The translations under genes and the position numbers were made by a program. The notes under the pieces are model-generated. The model was not told the DNA's origin and searched no databases. It was given only the letters and a program-made list of their open reading frames with translations. 64,000 bases of DNA from Bryobacterales bacterium (GTDB taxonomy: Bacteria > Acidobacteriota > Terriglobia > Bryobacterales > Bryobacteraceae). Location: contig JAEUQC010000163.1 of NCBI GenBank assembly GCA_016789905.1, forward strand, positions 1 to 64,000, in the 5' to 3' direction. This document shows, piece by piece, positions 43,082-52,921 of the stretch; positions within the stretch are counted from its first letter, which is position 1, and every line of letters begins with the position of its first letter.

Positions 43082-44727
43082 TCGCGGTACCGTTGTGCAA
43101 TGGGATAACGCCGGCCCATGCCGAAGGCCTTCGAAGTGACCTTGATTCCGGGCGCGGCTTGTTGGCGTTTATATTCGTTGCGGTCGACCTTGTTGACCAC
43201 GTCCCGAACAAGTTCGATGGGCAAATTCTGGCGCTCCGCAATGATCGCTGGCGGCACAAAATCTTCAACGTAGGCCTTCAGAAGCGGATCGAGTATGTCG
43301 TACTCGGGAAGCGAGTCGGAGTCTTTCTGATCCGGGCGGAGTTCGGCGCTGGGCGGCTTGGTGAATACCGATTCGGGGATGGCATTGCCCAGCCGTTTAT
43401 TAGCCACGCGGCAAAGCGCATAGACTAGCGTTTTCGGCACGTCGGAAATTACAGCCAGGCCTCCGCACATGTCCCCATAAAGTGTGCAGTAGCCAACAGC
43501 GATCTCGCTCTTGTTGCCCGTGGTGAGCACAAGCGCGCCGAACTTGTTGGAAAACGACATCAACGTCAGTCCACGCAGGCGGGACTGAATGTTCTCCTCG
43601 GCTACGCCGTGCTTGGTGCCGGCAAACAGCGGTTCAAGCGACTGAATCGCCGCTTGATAACCCGGATTGATGGAGACGATTTCGAATCGAATGTTCAGCT
43701 TCTCGGCCATCACGCGCGCATCGGTCACGCTATGGTCCGATGAGTACGGGCCGGGCATGCCAATCCCGGTCACGTTCTCCCGGCCCAGCGCATCAACCGC
43801 AATGCAGGCCACAAGCGAACTGTCGATCCCGCCGCTGAGACCGATCACAACCTTCGAAAATCCGCACTTGCGAATATAGTCGCGCGTGCCAAGCACAAGC
43901 GCTTCATACGTTGCCTCGTGCTCATCGGGATGAGTGGAATGGACATCGCCTTTGCTCGTGTTGATATCGGCGATCACAAGGTCTTCGGCAAAGCTCGCGG
44001 CCTGGGCGATGATCTTGCCGGTGGGGTCCATGGCAAAGCTGGAGCCATCGAAAACCAGTTGATCGTTGCCGCCAACCTGATTGACATACACAACCGGAAT
44101 GCCATGGCGCCGGGCGGTGGCGGCGAAAATCTGACGGCGCTGTTCACGCTTGCCCTGGCTGTAGGGCGACGCATTAATGCTGATGAGAACCTTGGCGCCT
44201 TGTTGCGCCAACTCGTCAACCGGGTCGCGATCATACAACCGCTTTTCCCAGAAATTCTTATCGTTCCAGGCGTCTTCGCAAATGGTGAGCGCCACCGGAC
44301 TGGCACCCAGATGCAGCAATTCCTGTTTGTCAGCGGAGCGAAAGTAGCGCTGCTCATCAAACACGTCGTAGTTCGGCAGCAGCATTTTGCGCTGCCGGAA
44401 GTGGACATGGCCGCGCTGAAGAACGGCTGCGGTATTCCAGATTCGTTTGCCTTCTGGCGAATCCACCGGTTCCACTGTGCCGCAGACAATGGATATGCGC
44501 AGCGGGCCCGCGTCGATGGCAAGTTGCTGAATAGCATCTTCGGCCTGCTCCAGCAGGGCCGGACGATCCAGCAAATCCTGCGGGGGATAGCCGAGCAATG
44601 AAAGCTCAGGAAACACAACAACATCCGCTCCCGCTTCCGCGGCGCGGCGAGCGGTGCGGAGCATGAGGGCGGCGTTACCGGAAAGATCACCAACCGTGGT
44701 GTTGATCTGGCCGAGGGCGATGCGCAT
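43078..44727 (-). CDS. nadE: Glutamine-dependent NAD+ synthetase
   Basis: The last step of NAD synthesis, amidating deamido-NAD with ATP. The 549-aa protein has both halves. The first is an N-terminal nitrilase-type glutaminase with the catalytic triad Glu41 (VVFPELSLLGYP), Lys114 (RKMLLPNY) and Cys150 (LTICEDAW). The second is a C-terminal synthetase with the PP-loop SGGIDS at 298-303. The start is placed at 44727 (MRIALGQINTTVGDL), which is the normal family N-terminus; an upstream in-frame ATG would add an unrelated tail. It follows a propeller gene by eight bases and is coupled to the phosphoesterase, an odd company for a housekeeping enzyme. Confidence 0.95.
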   Translation of the reverse strand: MRIALGQINTTVGDLSGNAALMLRTARRAAEAGADVVVFPELSLLGYPPQDLLDRPALLEQAEDAIQQLAIDAGPLRISIVCGTVEPVDSPEGKRIWNTAAVLQRGHVHFRQRKMLLPNYDVFDEQRYFRSADKQELLHLGASPVALTICEDAWNDKNFWEKRLYDRDPVDELAQQGAKVLISINASPYSQGKREQRRQIFAATARRHGIPVVYVNQVGGNDQLVFDGSSFAMDPTGKIIAQAASFAEDLVIADINTSKGDVHSTHPDEHEATYEALVLGTRDYIRKCGFSKVVIGLSGGIDSSLVACIAVDALGRENVTGIGMPGPYSSDHSVTDARVMAEKLNIRFEIVSINPGYQAAIQSLEPLFAGTKHGVAEENIQSRLRGLTLMSFSNKFGALVLTTGNKSEIAVGYCTLYGDMCGGLAVISDVPKTLVYALCRVANKRLGNAIPESVFTKPPSAELRPDQKDSDSLPEYDILDPLLKAYVEDFVPPAIIAERQNLPIELVRDVVNKVDRNEYKRQQAAPGIKVTSKAFGMGRRYPIAQRYRE

Positions 44728-44735
44728 AGTCCATT

Positions 44736-45965
44736 TTACGGCTTGCGCGAACCTGGCCGCAGCCCAATGCAATAGATTTGCGAATCGGTGCGGTAGATTA
44801 GCTCATCGCCGGCGATGGCTGGGGACGCCGTGATGCGTTCACCCAAATGGTTGGTCGAAATCAATTCGAATTTTGGACCGGCACTTACGACGAAAGTCTC
44901 TCCGTCGTTGTTGCTGCAGTACAGGCGGCCATTGGCGGCAACCGGCGACGAGTTGCACGCGCCGCCCACACGTTGCCGGTACAGTTCTCTCCCCGTCTTG
45001 CCATCAAGGCAGACCAATACGCCGTTATCGTTCAACGCATACAGCAGGCCGCGATAGTAGACCGGGGAAGGTTCCTGCGGTCCGGGTTTTTCACTCACCC
45101 ATACCCGCTCCGGAGGCCGTCCGTCCGGCATCAATCGAATAGCATGGATGGGGCTTTGCCGCCATAGCTGCAGGAACACCATTCCGTCGCCGTACACCGG
45201 ACTGACAATGATCTCCCCATTGAACGGTCCCACGCCTTCGCCGTATTGCCACAGTTCGTCGTGTGTTCTTGCATCAAAGGCGGTCAGGCGGTTCTTTCCG
45301 GAAACAAGGATCAGGGACTGCGCCAGCAGCGGCGTTGCGTGCGAGGTGCCAATGGGGCGGTCTTTCTTCCAGACGATCTTTCCCGTCGCCTTGTCGAGAC
45401 CAATCAGATAGCAGGGGCCCTTATGGTGATCCCAGGGAAGGACAACCGCATCGTCCGTGATCAACGGGCTGGCGCCATACCCCCAGGCCATCTTCGGGTC
45501 GCCAAATAGAGACATGTAGCGCGTCACCCAGACGAGCTTTCCAGTGTGGGTGTACCGGGCGATATCTGAATTCCCAAACGCCACATAAACGGCATCAGCG
45601 CTGACAGCCGGCGTGTTGACGGCCAGGTTCGATTTCTCGTGGGCGCGTTGATCCACGCCGAGCCCGAAATCATGCCGCCACATCTCCCGGCCATTCCTGC
45701 GGTCGAAGCAAAGTGCAAGGAGAGACTTCCCGCTCTCTGCCTGTGCCTGCGTGGTGACGAACACCCGGTCCCGGTAGACAACAGGAGAACTCGTTCCCCA
45801 CCCTGGCAGTTGAACAGACCACCGGATGTTCTCCGATCGGCTCCATGCGACAGGAGGGTTGGCCCCGTCGCCAACACCGTCAGCCCCCGGACCTCGCCAG
45901 CGCGGCCAGTCCGCCGCGCACGCCGCGGCCGCATTCAGCAAAACTGCGCGGCGAGCGATGCTCAT
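44736..45965 (-). CDS. PQQ-like/BamB-like beta-propeller, exported
   Basis: 409 residues starting MSIARRAVLLNAAAACA, a twin-arginine-like leader ending before DWPRWRGPGADGV. That last sequence is the signature of the family often found beside secreted enzymes in Acidobacteria and Planctomycetes. Repeated AxTGKxxW/Y motifs (KATGKIVWKKDR, GKTGRELYRQRV) mark the blades. There is no cytochrome domain and no clear PQQ ligand set, so a redox role is not shown; it may be structural. ATG 45965 overlaps the sialidase stop (ATGA); a methionine four codons earlier is possible. Confidence 0.85.
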   Translation of the reverse strand: MSIARRAVLLNAAAACAADWPRWRGPGADGVGDGANPPVAWSRSENIRWSVQLPGWGTSSPVVYRDRVFVTTQAQAESGKSLLALCFDRRNGREMWRHDFGLGVDQRAHEKSNLAVNTPAVSADAVYVAFGNSDIARYTHTGKLVWVTRYMSLFGDPKMAWGYGASPLITDDAVVLPWDHHKGPCYLIGLDKATGKIVWKKDRPIGTSHATPLLAQSLILVSGKNRLTAFDARTHDELWQYGEGVGPFNGEIIVSPVYGDGMVFLQLWRQSPIHAIRLMPDGRPPERVWVSEKPGPQEPSPVYYRGLLYALNDNGVLVCLDGKTGRELYRQRVGGACNSSPVAANGRLYCSNNDGETFVVSAGPKFELISTNHLGERITASPAIAGDELIYRTDSQIYCIGLRPGSRKP

Positions 45966-47077
45966 TGGTACAACCACCGGAGCGGAATGGAGGCGATCTG
46001 CGTCCGGCTAAGGTTCTTCAGCCCATCGCTGCCACCGGACGCAAAGCCCAGCAGAATGCGGTCTTTTACGAACTCAATCGCGGTGTAGCAATACCACCCC
46101 TTCGGGTCCTCCAACAGGTTTCGCTTGCGTTCCCAGGTCTTGCCTTCATCGCGGGAAACGGCAAGCGTCAACGGCGTCCGCCGCCGTTCCAACTCCGGGG
46201 CGATTCGCGTGTGATCGTTCCAAACAGCCAACAAATGCCCGGTCTTCGGAATGCGTTCAATGGAGGCTGGCGAAACCGGCGACACAAGCGCGCTCGGCCC
46301 GGGCTCGGTCCAGCTTTCACCGGCGTCCTTCGAATAACACACATATTGCGAACCCAGCGCTGTACGGCAGAAGAGCATCAACCGGCCGTCCTTCAGTTCC
46401 ACAACGCCCGGCTCCTGCAGGCCGGTTGCATTGGCGGCGTCCGGACACTCGATGACCTGCGGAGTGCGGCGCCATCGTTGCCCTTCGTCGTCGGACACAT
46501 ACACGCGCACACTGCCGCGGCCCGTCCACTTGCCTTCTGCTGAAGTGTGCAGGGCCACCGGCGCGACAAGCAGCCCGCGGCTGGTTTGAATCACGCGATC
46601 ATTGTTCAGAACGTGGTAGCCAGGGTTGTCCTGAATCACCGCCATCGGCTCGCGTGTCCAGGTTTTGCCTTCGTCGCTCGAATAGCGCAGAAATGGGGCG
46701 CACTTCGTCTCCGAGTCCTTGCGCAGATAGAAAAACGCAATGCGTCCGCTCTTCTTTAGCCGCAACAAACTGACACTCATCACGTTCATCCCGCCTTCGT
46801 TTTCCAGCAGCGTGACATCGTTGGAACTCCACGTTGTGCCGAAATCGGATGAGTAGCGAGCGGCTATGTGGGCCGTGGCGTGGTCACCGCCGCCTCCAGT
46901 GAACTTCGTATACGCGAAGAGTATCCGGCCATCGCGGAGAGGAAGAAAGTCACCCTCCGTATTGCGGGGGTTGCCGGGCGCGGGGGGCAGCAGGGGAAGG
47001 ATGAGCGGCGCCTCCTTCGCTCCCTGGCAAAGGGCAAGCGGAGACGCGGCGGCCAGAAACGTTCTGCGCGAGATCAT
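45962..47077 (-). CDS. Sialidase/BNR-repeat exo-glycosidase-like protein
   Basis: A 371-aa exported protein with a Tat leader (MISRRTFLAAASPLALC). Asp-box repeats typical of sialidases are present: SSDFGTTWSS, SSDEGKTWTREP, SDDEGQRWRRTP, SKDAGESWTEPG and SRDEGKTWERKR, five in all. RIP-like and catalytic Tyr/Glu residues cannot be assigned with certainty, so the substrate may be another sugar. The start 47077 is where the leader begins. It heads a five-gene minus-strand chain and stands 35 bases from the divergent quinoprotein gene. Confidence 0.85.
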   Translation of the reverse strand: MISRRTFLAAASPLALCQGAKEAPLILPLLPPAPGNPRNTEGDFLPLRDGRILFAYTKFTGGGGDHATAHIAARYSSDFGTTWSSNDVTLLENEGGMNVMSVSLLRLKKSGRIAFFYLRKDSETKCAPFLRYSSDEGKTWTREPMAVIQDNPGYHVLNNDRVIQTSRGLLVAPVALHTSAEGKWTGRGSVRVYVSDDEGQRWRRTPQVIECPDAANATGLQEPGVVELKDGRLMLFCRTALGSQYVCYSKDAGESWTEPGPSALVSPVSPASIERIPKTGHLLAVWNDHTRIAPELERRRTPLTLAVSRDEGKTWERKRNLLEDPKGWYCYTAIEFVKDRILLGFASGGSDGLKNLSRTQIASIPLRWLYQ

Positions 47078-47112
47078 GAAAGATAGATTATCTTGTGTGG
47101 TGTAATCGCAGG

Positions 47113-49422
47113 ATGACGGCATTGGGATGGGCTCTTCTGTTTGCGCTCACAACGGCGGAAATATCGGCGGGCGCGGAAGTACGGGAAAACTACGCAAAGC
47201 TCTGCGCGGGCTGCCATGGAGCGGATGCGCGCGGATCGCAGCAAGGGCCAGGGCTCTCCGGGAATCTCCGCTTGCGCCGCCGCTCCGTGCAAAGCCTGCG
47301 AAATGTGATCGTGCGCGGCATTCCCGCCGCGGGCATGCCTGGGTTCGCTCTGCCCGCCGCCGAAGTGGATGAACTCGTGCAACTCGTCGTGTCATTGAAC
47401 GCGTCCGCGGCGGAGTCAAAGGTAGAAGGGGACCAGCAGGCCGGAAGCGAATACTTCTTCGGTAAAGGGCAATGTGCCACCTGCCACATGGTCAACGGAC
47501 AAGGATCGCCCGTGGGTCCGGATCTTTCAGGCGTCGCACGGGAGCTGACAGTGGACCAACTGCGGGACGCGCTTCTAAAGCCGGAGACTCGCATTGTTCC
47601 AGGCTACGAATTGGTAAACGCTACGTTGAGAAATGGCGAAAAGCTCCGCGGATTCGCGCGCAACCGGACGGCGTATGGCATCATCGTCCAGGATTTGCAA
47701 GGTGGATTTCACCCTCTGTCCATCGAACAGGTGGCACAGCTAACCGAAGAAAAGCGCTCACTCATGCCGGCCGCAAAGACATCTCCGGAAGAACTGCAAA
47801 ATCTCCTTGCGTTTTTGAGCCAGCGGAAAGGCGTGCAAACCGGCGCCGGCGTGAAGACTCCGCCCTCACGTGCGACTGCCCCAGGCGGCGTGTCCTTTGC
47901 GCGAATACAGAATCCAAACCCTGGGGACTGGGTTTCCTACAATGGCAATCTCAGTGGAAACCGTTACAGCCCATTGGCGCAAGTCAACACATCGAACGTT
48001 GGCAAGCTGGCGCTCAAATGGACTTTTTCCATTCCGCTTTGGACGCAGTTCTTGCCCGACACACCGTACTACCACGAGAACATGCGCTACTTCGGGCTCG
48101 AAACTGTGCCGCTTGTTGCCGATGGCATCATGTACGCCACCGGCCCCAACCAGGTATACGCGCTCGACGCGCGCACCGGCCAGCAGATCTGGCAATACGC
48201 ACGGCCCCGCACTCCCGGCCTCGTGTCCGACCCCTCGCTGGGCACCAATCGCGGCGTCGCAATACTCGACGATAACTTGTTCTTCGTCACAGACAATGCC
48301 CATCTCATCGCGCTGAATCGCATCACCGGCCGGCTGGTTTGGGAAGTCGTGATGTGGGACGAACCGCAAAAATACGGCGGCACCGTAGCGCCATTGATCG
48401 TGAAGGATATGGTGGTGGCCGGCGTTGCCGGCGGGGACTGGGGCATCCGCGGATTTATCGCCGCATACAAAGCCGCCACCGGGGAACGCGCCTGGCGCAC
48501 CTGGACCGTGCCCGCCGCAGGCGAACCCGGCATTGAGACCTGGAAAGGAAACGGGTACAAACTCGGCGGCGGGTCCACGTGGCTTACCGGCTCCTACGAT
48601 TCGTCAGCGGACATGCTGTACTGGGCCACCGGCAACCCTTGGCCAAACTCCGACGACCGCGACCGCGGCGGTGACAACCTTTTCACCGATAGCGTGCTCG
48701 CGCTGGATCCAGCCACCGGGAAGATGAAATGGTACTACCAGTTCACACCGCACGACACGCATGACTGGGACGCCACCGAACCGAATGTGCTCGTCGACAC
48801 CACCTACCACGGAAAGACGCGGAAGCTGTTGCTTCATGCAGATCGCAATGGTTTTTTCTATGTATTCGACCGTACCGATGGAAAGCTCCTGCTGGCCAAA
48901 TCGTTCATGCATAAACTGACTTGGGCAAGCGGCATCGGCGCCGATGGCCGGCCCATTCCCGCTCCCCCGGGCGAACTCAGTTGTCCGGATCATGCGACGA
49001 ACTGGAACGGCACGGCCTTCAGCCCGGCCACAAAACTCTACTACGTCATCGCCATTGAAAAGTGCGTGGTGAATATGCTTCCAGGGAGTTGGAAAACCAA
49101 ACGCCCGCCGGAAGATCCTGGAAAAAAATACCTGCGCGCGCTCAACATCGAGACAGGGCAGACAGCATGGGAAGTCCCATTAACCGGGCCCGTCGACGGC
49201 AAACGTGTAGCGGGCATACTCGGCACTGCCGGTGGCGTGTTGTTCTACGGTGACCCAAGCGGCTACCTGGTGGCGGCCAGCGAAAAGGACGGCAAGACGC
49301 TTTGGCGTTTCCCTCTGAACGCAACCATCAAAACGTCGCCGATGACGTATTCCGTGGACGGGCGCCAATATCTTACCCTCGCCGCCGGATCGAACATCTT
49401 TACCTTCGCGTTGCCGCAATAG
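47113..49422 (+). CDS. PQQ-dependent alcohol dehydrogenase with two N-terminal cytochrome c domains
   Basis: A 769-aa periplasmic quinohemoprotein. A leader (about residues 1-20) comes first. The first heme site is CAGCH at 31-35 and the second is CATCH at 121-125, each with a downstream Met region (AGMPGF for the first). From about residue 260 an eight-bladed PQQ propeller follows: WVSYNGNLSGNRYSPLAQVNTSNV, PNQVYALDARTGQQIWQY and HDTHDWDATEPNVLV. In most quinohemoproteins the heme domain is C-terminal; here two hemes lie in front. It likely oxidises alcohols or aldoses and passes electrons to the respiratory chain. ATG 47113 is preferred over ATG 47095 because it begins the leader. Confidence 0.9.
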   Translation: MTALGWALLFALTTAEISAGAEVRENYAKLCAGCHGADARGSQQGPGLSGNLRLRRRSVQSLRNVIVRGIPAAGMPGFALPAAEVDELVQLVVSLNASAAESKVEGDQQAGSEYFFGKGQCATCHMVNGQGSPVGPDLSGVARELTVDQLRDALLKPETRIVPGYELVNATLRNGEKLRGFARNRTAYGIIVQDLQGGFHPLSIEQVAQLTEEKRSLMPAAKTSPEELQNLLAFLSQRKGVQTGAGVKTPPSRATAPGGVSFARIQNPNPGDWVSYNGNLSGNRYSPLAQVNTSNVGKLALKWTFSIPLWTQFLPDTPYYHENMRYFGLETVPLVADGIMYATGPNQVYALDARTGQQIWQYARPRTPGLVSDPSLGTNRGVAILDDNLFFVTDNAHLIALNRITGRLVWEVVMWDEPQKYGGTVAPLIVKDMVVAGVAGGDWGIRGFIAAYKAATGERAWRTWTVPAAGEPGIETWKGNGYKLGGGSTWLTGSYDSSADMLYWATGNPWPNSDDRDRGGDNLFTDSVLALDPATGKMKWYYQFTPHDTHDWDATEPNVLVDTTYHGKTRKLLLHADRNGFFYVFDRTDGKLLLAKSFMHKLTWASGIGADGRPIPAPPGELSCPDHATNWNGTAFSPATKLYYVIAIEKCVVNMLPGSWKTKRPPEDPGKKYLRALNIETGQTAWEVPLTGPVDGKRVAGILGTAGGVLFYGDPSGYLVAASEKDGKTLWRFPLNATIKTSPMTYSVDGRQYLTLAAGSNIFTFALPQ

Positions 49423-49439
49423 TTCACTACAATGGCTGC

Positions 49440-51383
49440 GTGAATCCTCGCGCCCTATTTCTAATTTGCTCCGTTGTCGCGCAGGCGGCCCTGGTCCGTG
49501 TGGAAGTGACGGAACGCTCCGCCATCCTCGATGGCAGGGCGTTCGGCACCGTCGGCGCCTATGAACGCCTGGTTGGCAAAGCCTACTTTGCCGTAGACCC
49601 CGTGGCGCCAGCGAACAAGGATGTAGTGAACCTGTCACTCGCCCCGCGCAACGTAATGGGACTCGTAGAATTCTATGCGGACTTCGTTATCTTCGCGCCC
49701 GTCAACCCCGCAAAGAGTAACGGCACGCTGCTCTTTGAGGTATCGAATCGAGGCCGCAAGGGCCTGCTCGCAACCTTCAGCCGGGCGCAGGCCTCAAACG
49801 ATCCGCGCACCGCCGCGGAGTTTGGCGATGCGCTTCTCTTGCAGGAGGGCTTCACGCTGGCCTGGCTCGGCTGGCAGTTCGATGTACCCCGTGAACCGCC
49901 GCTGATGAGTGTCACTGTTCCAGTGGCACGCAAGGCCGATGGCTCTCCGATTCAAGGCGTCGTGCGCTCCGACTTCGTACCGGATCGGAGTGCCACGTCG
50001 TTCTCTCTCGGCGATCGTCTATTCTTTCCATACAAGGCCATCGATGGCCCGGCGACCTTAACCGAACGCAGCCTGGCAAACGGACCAAGACGCGTCATCC
50101 CGCCCGCCGATTGGAGCTTTTCTGAGGATCGCGGTGCGGTGCGAAAAGCCTCCGGCTTTGAAGCGGGAAAAATCTATGAGGTCGTGTACACCTCGCAGGA
50201 TCCATCCGTCGTTGGGTTAGGCATGGCCGGCGTTCGCGACTTCATCGCCGCGCTGAAAGCGGGCGCGGCCCCGGCCCCTTTGGCCGCCCTCGCCCCGGCG
50301 GTGCGGCGGTCCATCGCCTTTGGCAGTTCCCAAAGCGGGCGATTCCTGCGTACCTTTTTGTACCAGGGCTTCAACCGAGACGAACACGGACGCCGCGTTT
50401 TCGACGGCGTGTGGGCGCACGTCGCCGGCGCCGGACGCGGGAATTTCAACCACCAATTCGCCCAGCCCTCACGGGACGCCCGGCCATTTTTCAACTTTTA
50501 CTACGCGACCGATATCTTTCCCTTCACCGACCTTCGCCAGGCCGACCCCATCACCGGCCTCGACGACGGCTTGCTACTCCGGGCCGAGCGCGACAGAGTG
50601 GTGCCGAAGATCTTCTATACAAACTCGGCCTACGAATACTACGGCCGCGCGGCGTCACTCATGCACACCTCGCCGGACGGAGCGCGCGAGGTGCCGCTTG
50701 CCCCCAACACGCGCTTATATGTGATCGCCGGTGCCAATCACGGCCCCGGTTCGATTCCGCCTGCCATCAGTCCGAACACGCGCAATCGAAATAGCGGGAA
50801 TGACTATCAATGGATCCTGCGAGGGCTGCTCGTGGCCATGCAGCAGTGGGTTGCCAATGACACCGCGCCCCCGCCATCGGTGTATCCGCGCGTAGACCGC
50901 GGCGAACTGGCTCCCATCGATCGAGTGCGATTTCCGAAGTCGATTGCACCCCTGCCCGCCCGCATCCACGACGTGTATCGCTTGGACTTCGGGCCGGATT
51001 TCCGCACCCGCGGCATTGTTGCCTTTGAACCGCCAAAAATGGGCGCCCCATTCCGCGTCCTTGTGCCGCAGGTGGATGCCGACGGAAACGACATCGGCGG
51101 GTTGAAGACTCCGCAAGTGGCAGTGCCGCTTGCCGCGCACACTGGCTGGAATCTTCGCCACCCTGCGATTGGCTCGCCAGAGGAGTTGTTCAGCATGGTG
51201 GGGTCTTATTTCCCGTTTTCAACGGAGAAACGCAGCGCGAGGTACCGTACTCGCGCGGCATACCTTGAGAAAATTCGCGCCGAGGCGCGTAAGATGATAG
51301 CGAACCGCTACCTGCTGGAGCGCGATCTCCCGTTGGTGGAAACGCTGTCAGCTACGGAATGGGATTTCACTTCTAAGCAATAA
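49440..51383 (+). CDS. Alpha/beta-hydrolase domain protein, exported
   Basis: A 647-aa protein from GTG 49440 with a short leader (PRALFLICSVVAQAAL). It resembles the large alpha/beta-hydrolase-domain family of Acidobacteria and Proteobacteria. VEVTERSAILDGRAFGTVGAYERLVGKAYF opens the mature part. The nucleophile elbow is seen as IAFGSSQSGRFLRTFLYQGFN (about residues 297-317). A histidine occurs in VIAGANHGPGSIPPA. The substrate is unknown. It follows the quinoprotein by 17 bases and may share its transcript. Its end overlaps the convergent DUF1501 gene by 11 bases. Confidence 0.82.
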   Translation: MNPRALFLICSVVAQAALVRVEVTERSAILDGRAFGTVGAYERLVGKAYFAVDPVAPANKDVVNLSLAPRNVMGLVEFYADFVIFAPVNPAKSNGTLLFEVSNRGRKGLLATFSRAQASNDPRTAAEFGDALLLQEGFTLAWLGWQFDVPREPPLMSVTVPVARKADGSPIQGVVRSDFVPDRSATSFSLGDRLFFPYKAIDGPATLTERSLANGPRRVIPPADWSFSEDRGAVRKASGFEAGKIYEVVYTSQDPSVVGLGMAGVRDFIAALKAGAAPAPLAALAPAVRRSIAFGSSQSGRFLRTFLYQGFNRDEHGRRVFDGVWAHVAGAGRGNFNHQFAQPSRDARPFFNFYYATDIFPFTDLRQADPITGLDDGLLLRAERDRVVPKIFYTNSAYEYYGRAASLMHTSPDGAREVPLAPNTRLYVIAGANHGPGSIPPAISPNTRNRNSGNDYQWILRGLLVAMQQWVANDTAPPPSVYPRVDRGELAPIDRVRFPKSIAPLPARIHDVYRLDFGPDFRTRGIVAFEPPKMGAPFRVLVPQVDADGNDIGGLKTPQVAVPLAAHTGWNLRHPAIGSPEELFSMVGSYFPFSTEKRSARYRTRAAYLEKIRAEARKMIANRYLLERDLPLVETLSATEWDFTSKQ

Positions 51384-52908
51384 TGTCGTGCAGCACGTTC
51401 CCATGCACATCGGTCAACCGGAAATCACGCCCGCTATACCGATATGTCAGCTTCAGATGATCAATGCCGAGCAGGTGCAGAATCGTCGCGTGGATGTCAT
51501 GCACATGCACCGGCTTTTCGACGGCCTTGAACCCGAACTCATCCGTCGCTCCGTAAATCGTGCCGCCCTTGACAGCCCCGCCCGACAGCCACATCGTGAA
51601 CCCAAACGGATTGTGATCCCGGCCCTTCTTCGCCGCCCCGCCGCCGCCGCCCACCTCGCGCACCGGCGTGCGCCCGAACTCCGACCCGCACACCACCAGC
51701 GTGTCCTTCCACATCCCTCGCTGCTTCAAATCTTTGATCACCGCCGCAAACGCCTGGTCTGAATTCTTGGCATTCGTCTTGTGCGCCATAATGTCGCCAT
51801 GGGCGTCCCATGGGTCCCCGCTCGAATAGTAAACCTGCACCATCCGCACACCCTTTTCCACAAGCCGGACTGCCTGCAGCGCTCCGCGCGCCGTGGTTCC
51901 CTCTCCATACATATCCAGCGTCGCCTGCGATTCCTTGCGCACGTCAAAAACCTCGGGCGCTTCTGTCTGCATGCGATACGCAGTTTCCATCGAGTTCACC
52001 ACCGCATCCACTTGCTGATCGTCACCAGCCGAACGCTTCCGGATTCCTTCGAGCTTCTGCAGCAGGTCCATCTCCCGTTTCTGCTCCGCAAGCTCAAATT
52101 TCGGGTTATTCACATAGCTGACAAGCTTTTTCGGATCGAATGCCGTTTCCACCTTCACCGGCTTCTTCTTGTCCTTATCTTTCTCGTCCATCGCTGCCGC
52201 CGGCGCCTCGTCCTCCATCGGCGAACCATCTGGATTTGTGCGCGTCTGAATGCGCGAAGAAATATACGTCCCCTGATGAATCGCGGGCAAAAACCCGTTG
52301 CTCCACAGCGGCGAACCCACCGTCGTCGGCACCGTCGGGCACAGAACCACAAAGCCAGGAAGACTCTTGTTCTCGCTGCCGAGCCCATACGTTAGCCAGG
52401 ACCCTATCGCCGGACGCCCCGCCTGATTGGCGCCTGTGTTCATCATTAGGCACGCGGGTTCATGGTTAGGAATTTCCGTATATACCGAGCGGATCCAGCA
52501 AATATCGTCGGCCACGCCGCCCAGGTTCGGCCACAGCTCGCTTAACTCCATCCCGCACTGGCCATATTTCTTGAACGTAAAGGGTGACCTCATCAACTCG
52601 CCGGTTCGGCGCTCGGTCTTAATGCCGCCGCCAGGCATTGGCTGCCCGTCGTATTTCTCCAGCGAAGGTTTCGGGTCAAAGCTATCTATGGAAGAGCATC
52701 CGCCATTCATGAACAGGAAAATCACTCGCTTCACCTTTTGCGGGTGATCCAGCTTCGACATTACGGGCTGCCCGTCGGGTGTGACAATCCCGCCTGCCTT
52801 TGCAATCGATTCACTCACCATGCTGGCGAACGCCATCATGCCGAAGCCATTGCCCACGCGTCGCAGCGCGTCACGTCGAGTGGTGGGGTTGGTCATTTTG
52901 TGTTTCAT
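51373..52908 (-). CDS. DUF1501 family protein (Tat-exported sulfatase-fold-like)
   Basis: A 511-aa protein starting MKHKMTNPTTRRDALRRVGNGFG, with a twin-arginine motif, at ATG 52908 (GAGGA eight bases upstream). RVIFLFMNGGCSSIDSFDPKPSLEKYDGQPMP is the DUF1501 signature. DTLVVCGSEFGRTPVREVGGGGGAAKKGRDHNPFGFTMWL is the later conserved block that resembles alkaline-phosphatase-fold metal regions. It nearly always sits behind a PSCyt1-DUF1549-DUF1553 gene, as here (13-base gap), and the pair is thought to act on polysaccharides or sulfated glycans. A catalytic function has not been shown for the family. Confidence 0.92.
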   Translation of the reverse strand: MKHKMTNPTTRRDALRRVGNGFGMMAFASMVSESIAKAGGIVTPDGQPVMSKLDHPQKVKRVIFLFMNGGCSSIDSFDPKPSLEKYDGQPMPGGGIKTERRTGELMRSPFTFKKYGQCGMELSELWPNLGGVADDICWIRSVYTEIPNHEPACLMMNTGANQAGRPAIGSWLTYGLGSENKSLPGFVVLCPTVPTTVGSPLWSNGFLPAIHQGTYISSRIQTRTNPDGSPMEDEAPAAAMDEKDKDKKKPVKVETAFDPKKLVSYVNNPKFELAEQKREMDLLQKLEGIRKRSAGDDQQVDAVVNSMETAYRMQTEAPEVFDVRKESQATLDMYGEGTTARGALQAVRLVEKGVRMVQVYYSSGDPWDAHGDIMAHKTNAKNSDQAFAAVIKDLKQRGMWKDTLVVCGSEFGRTPVREVGGGGGAAKKGRDHNPFGFTMWLSGGAVKGGTIYGATDEFGFKAVEKPVHVHDIHATILHLLGIDHLKLTYRYSGRDFRLTDVHGNVLHDIIA

Positions 52909-52921
52909 CGGGTCAGTCCTC

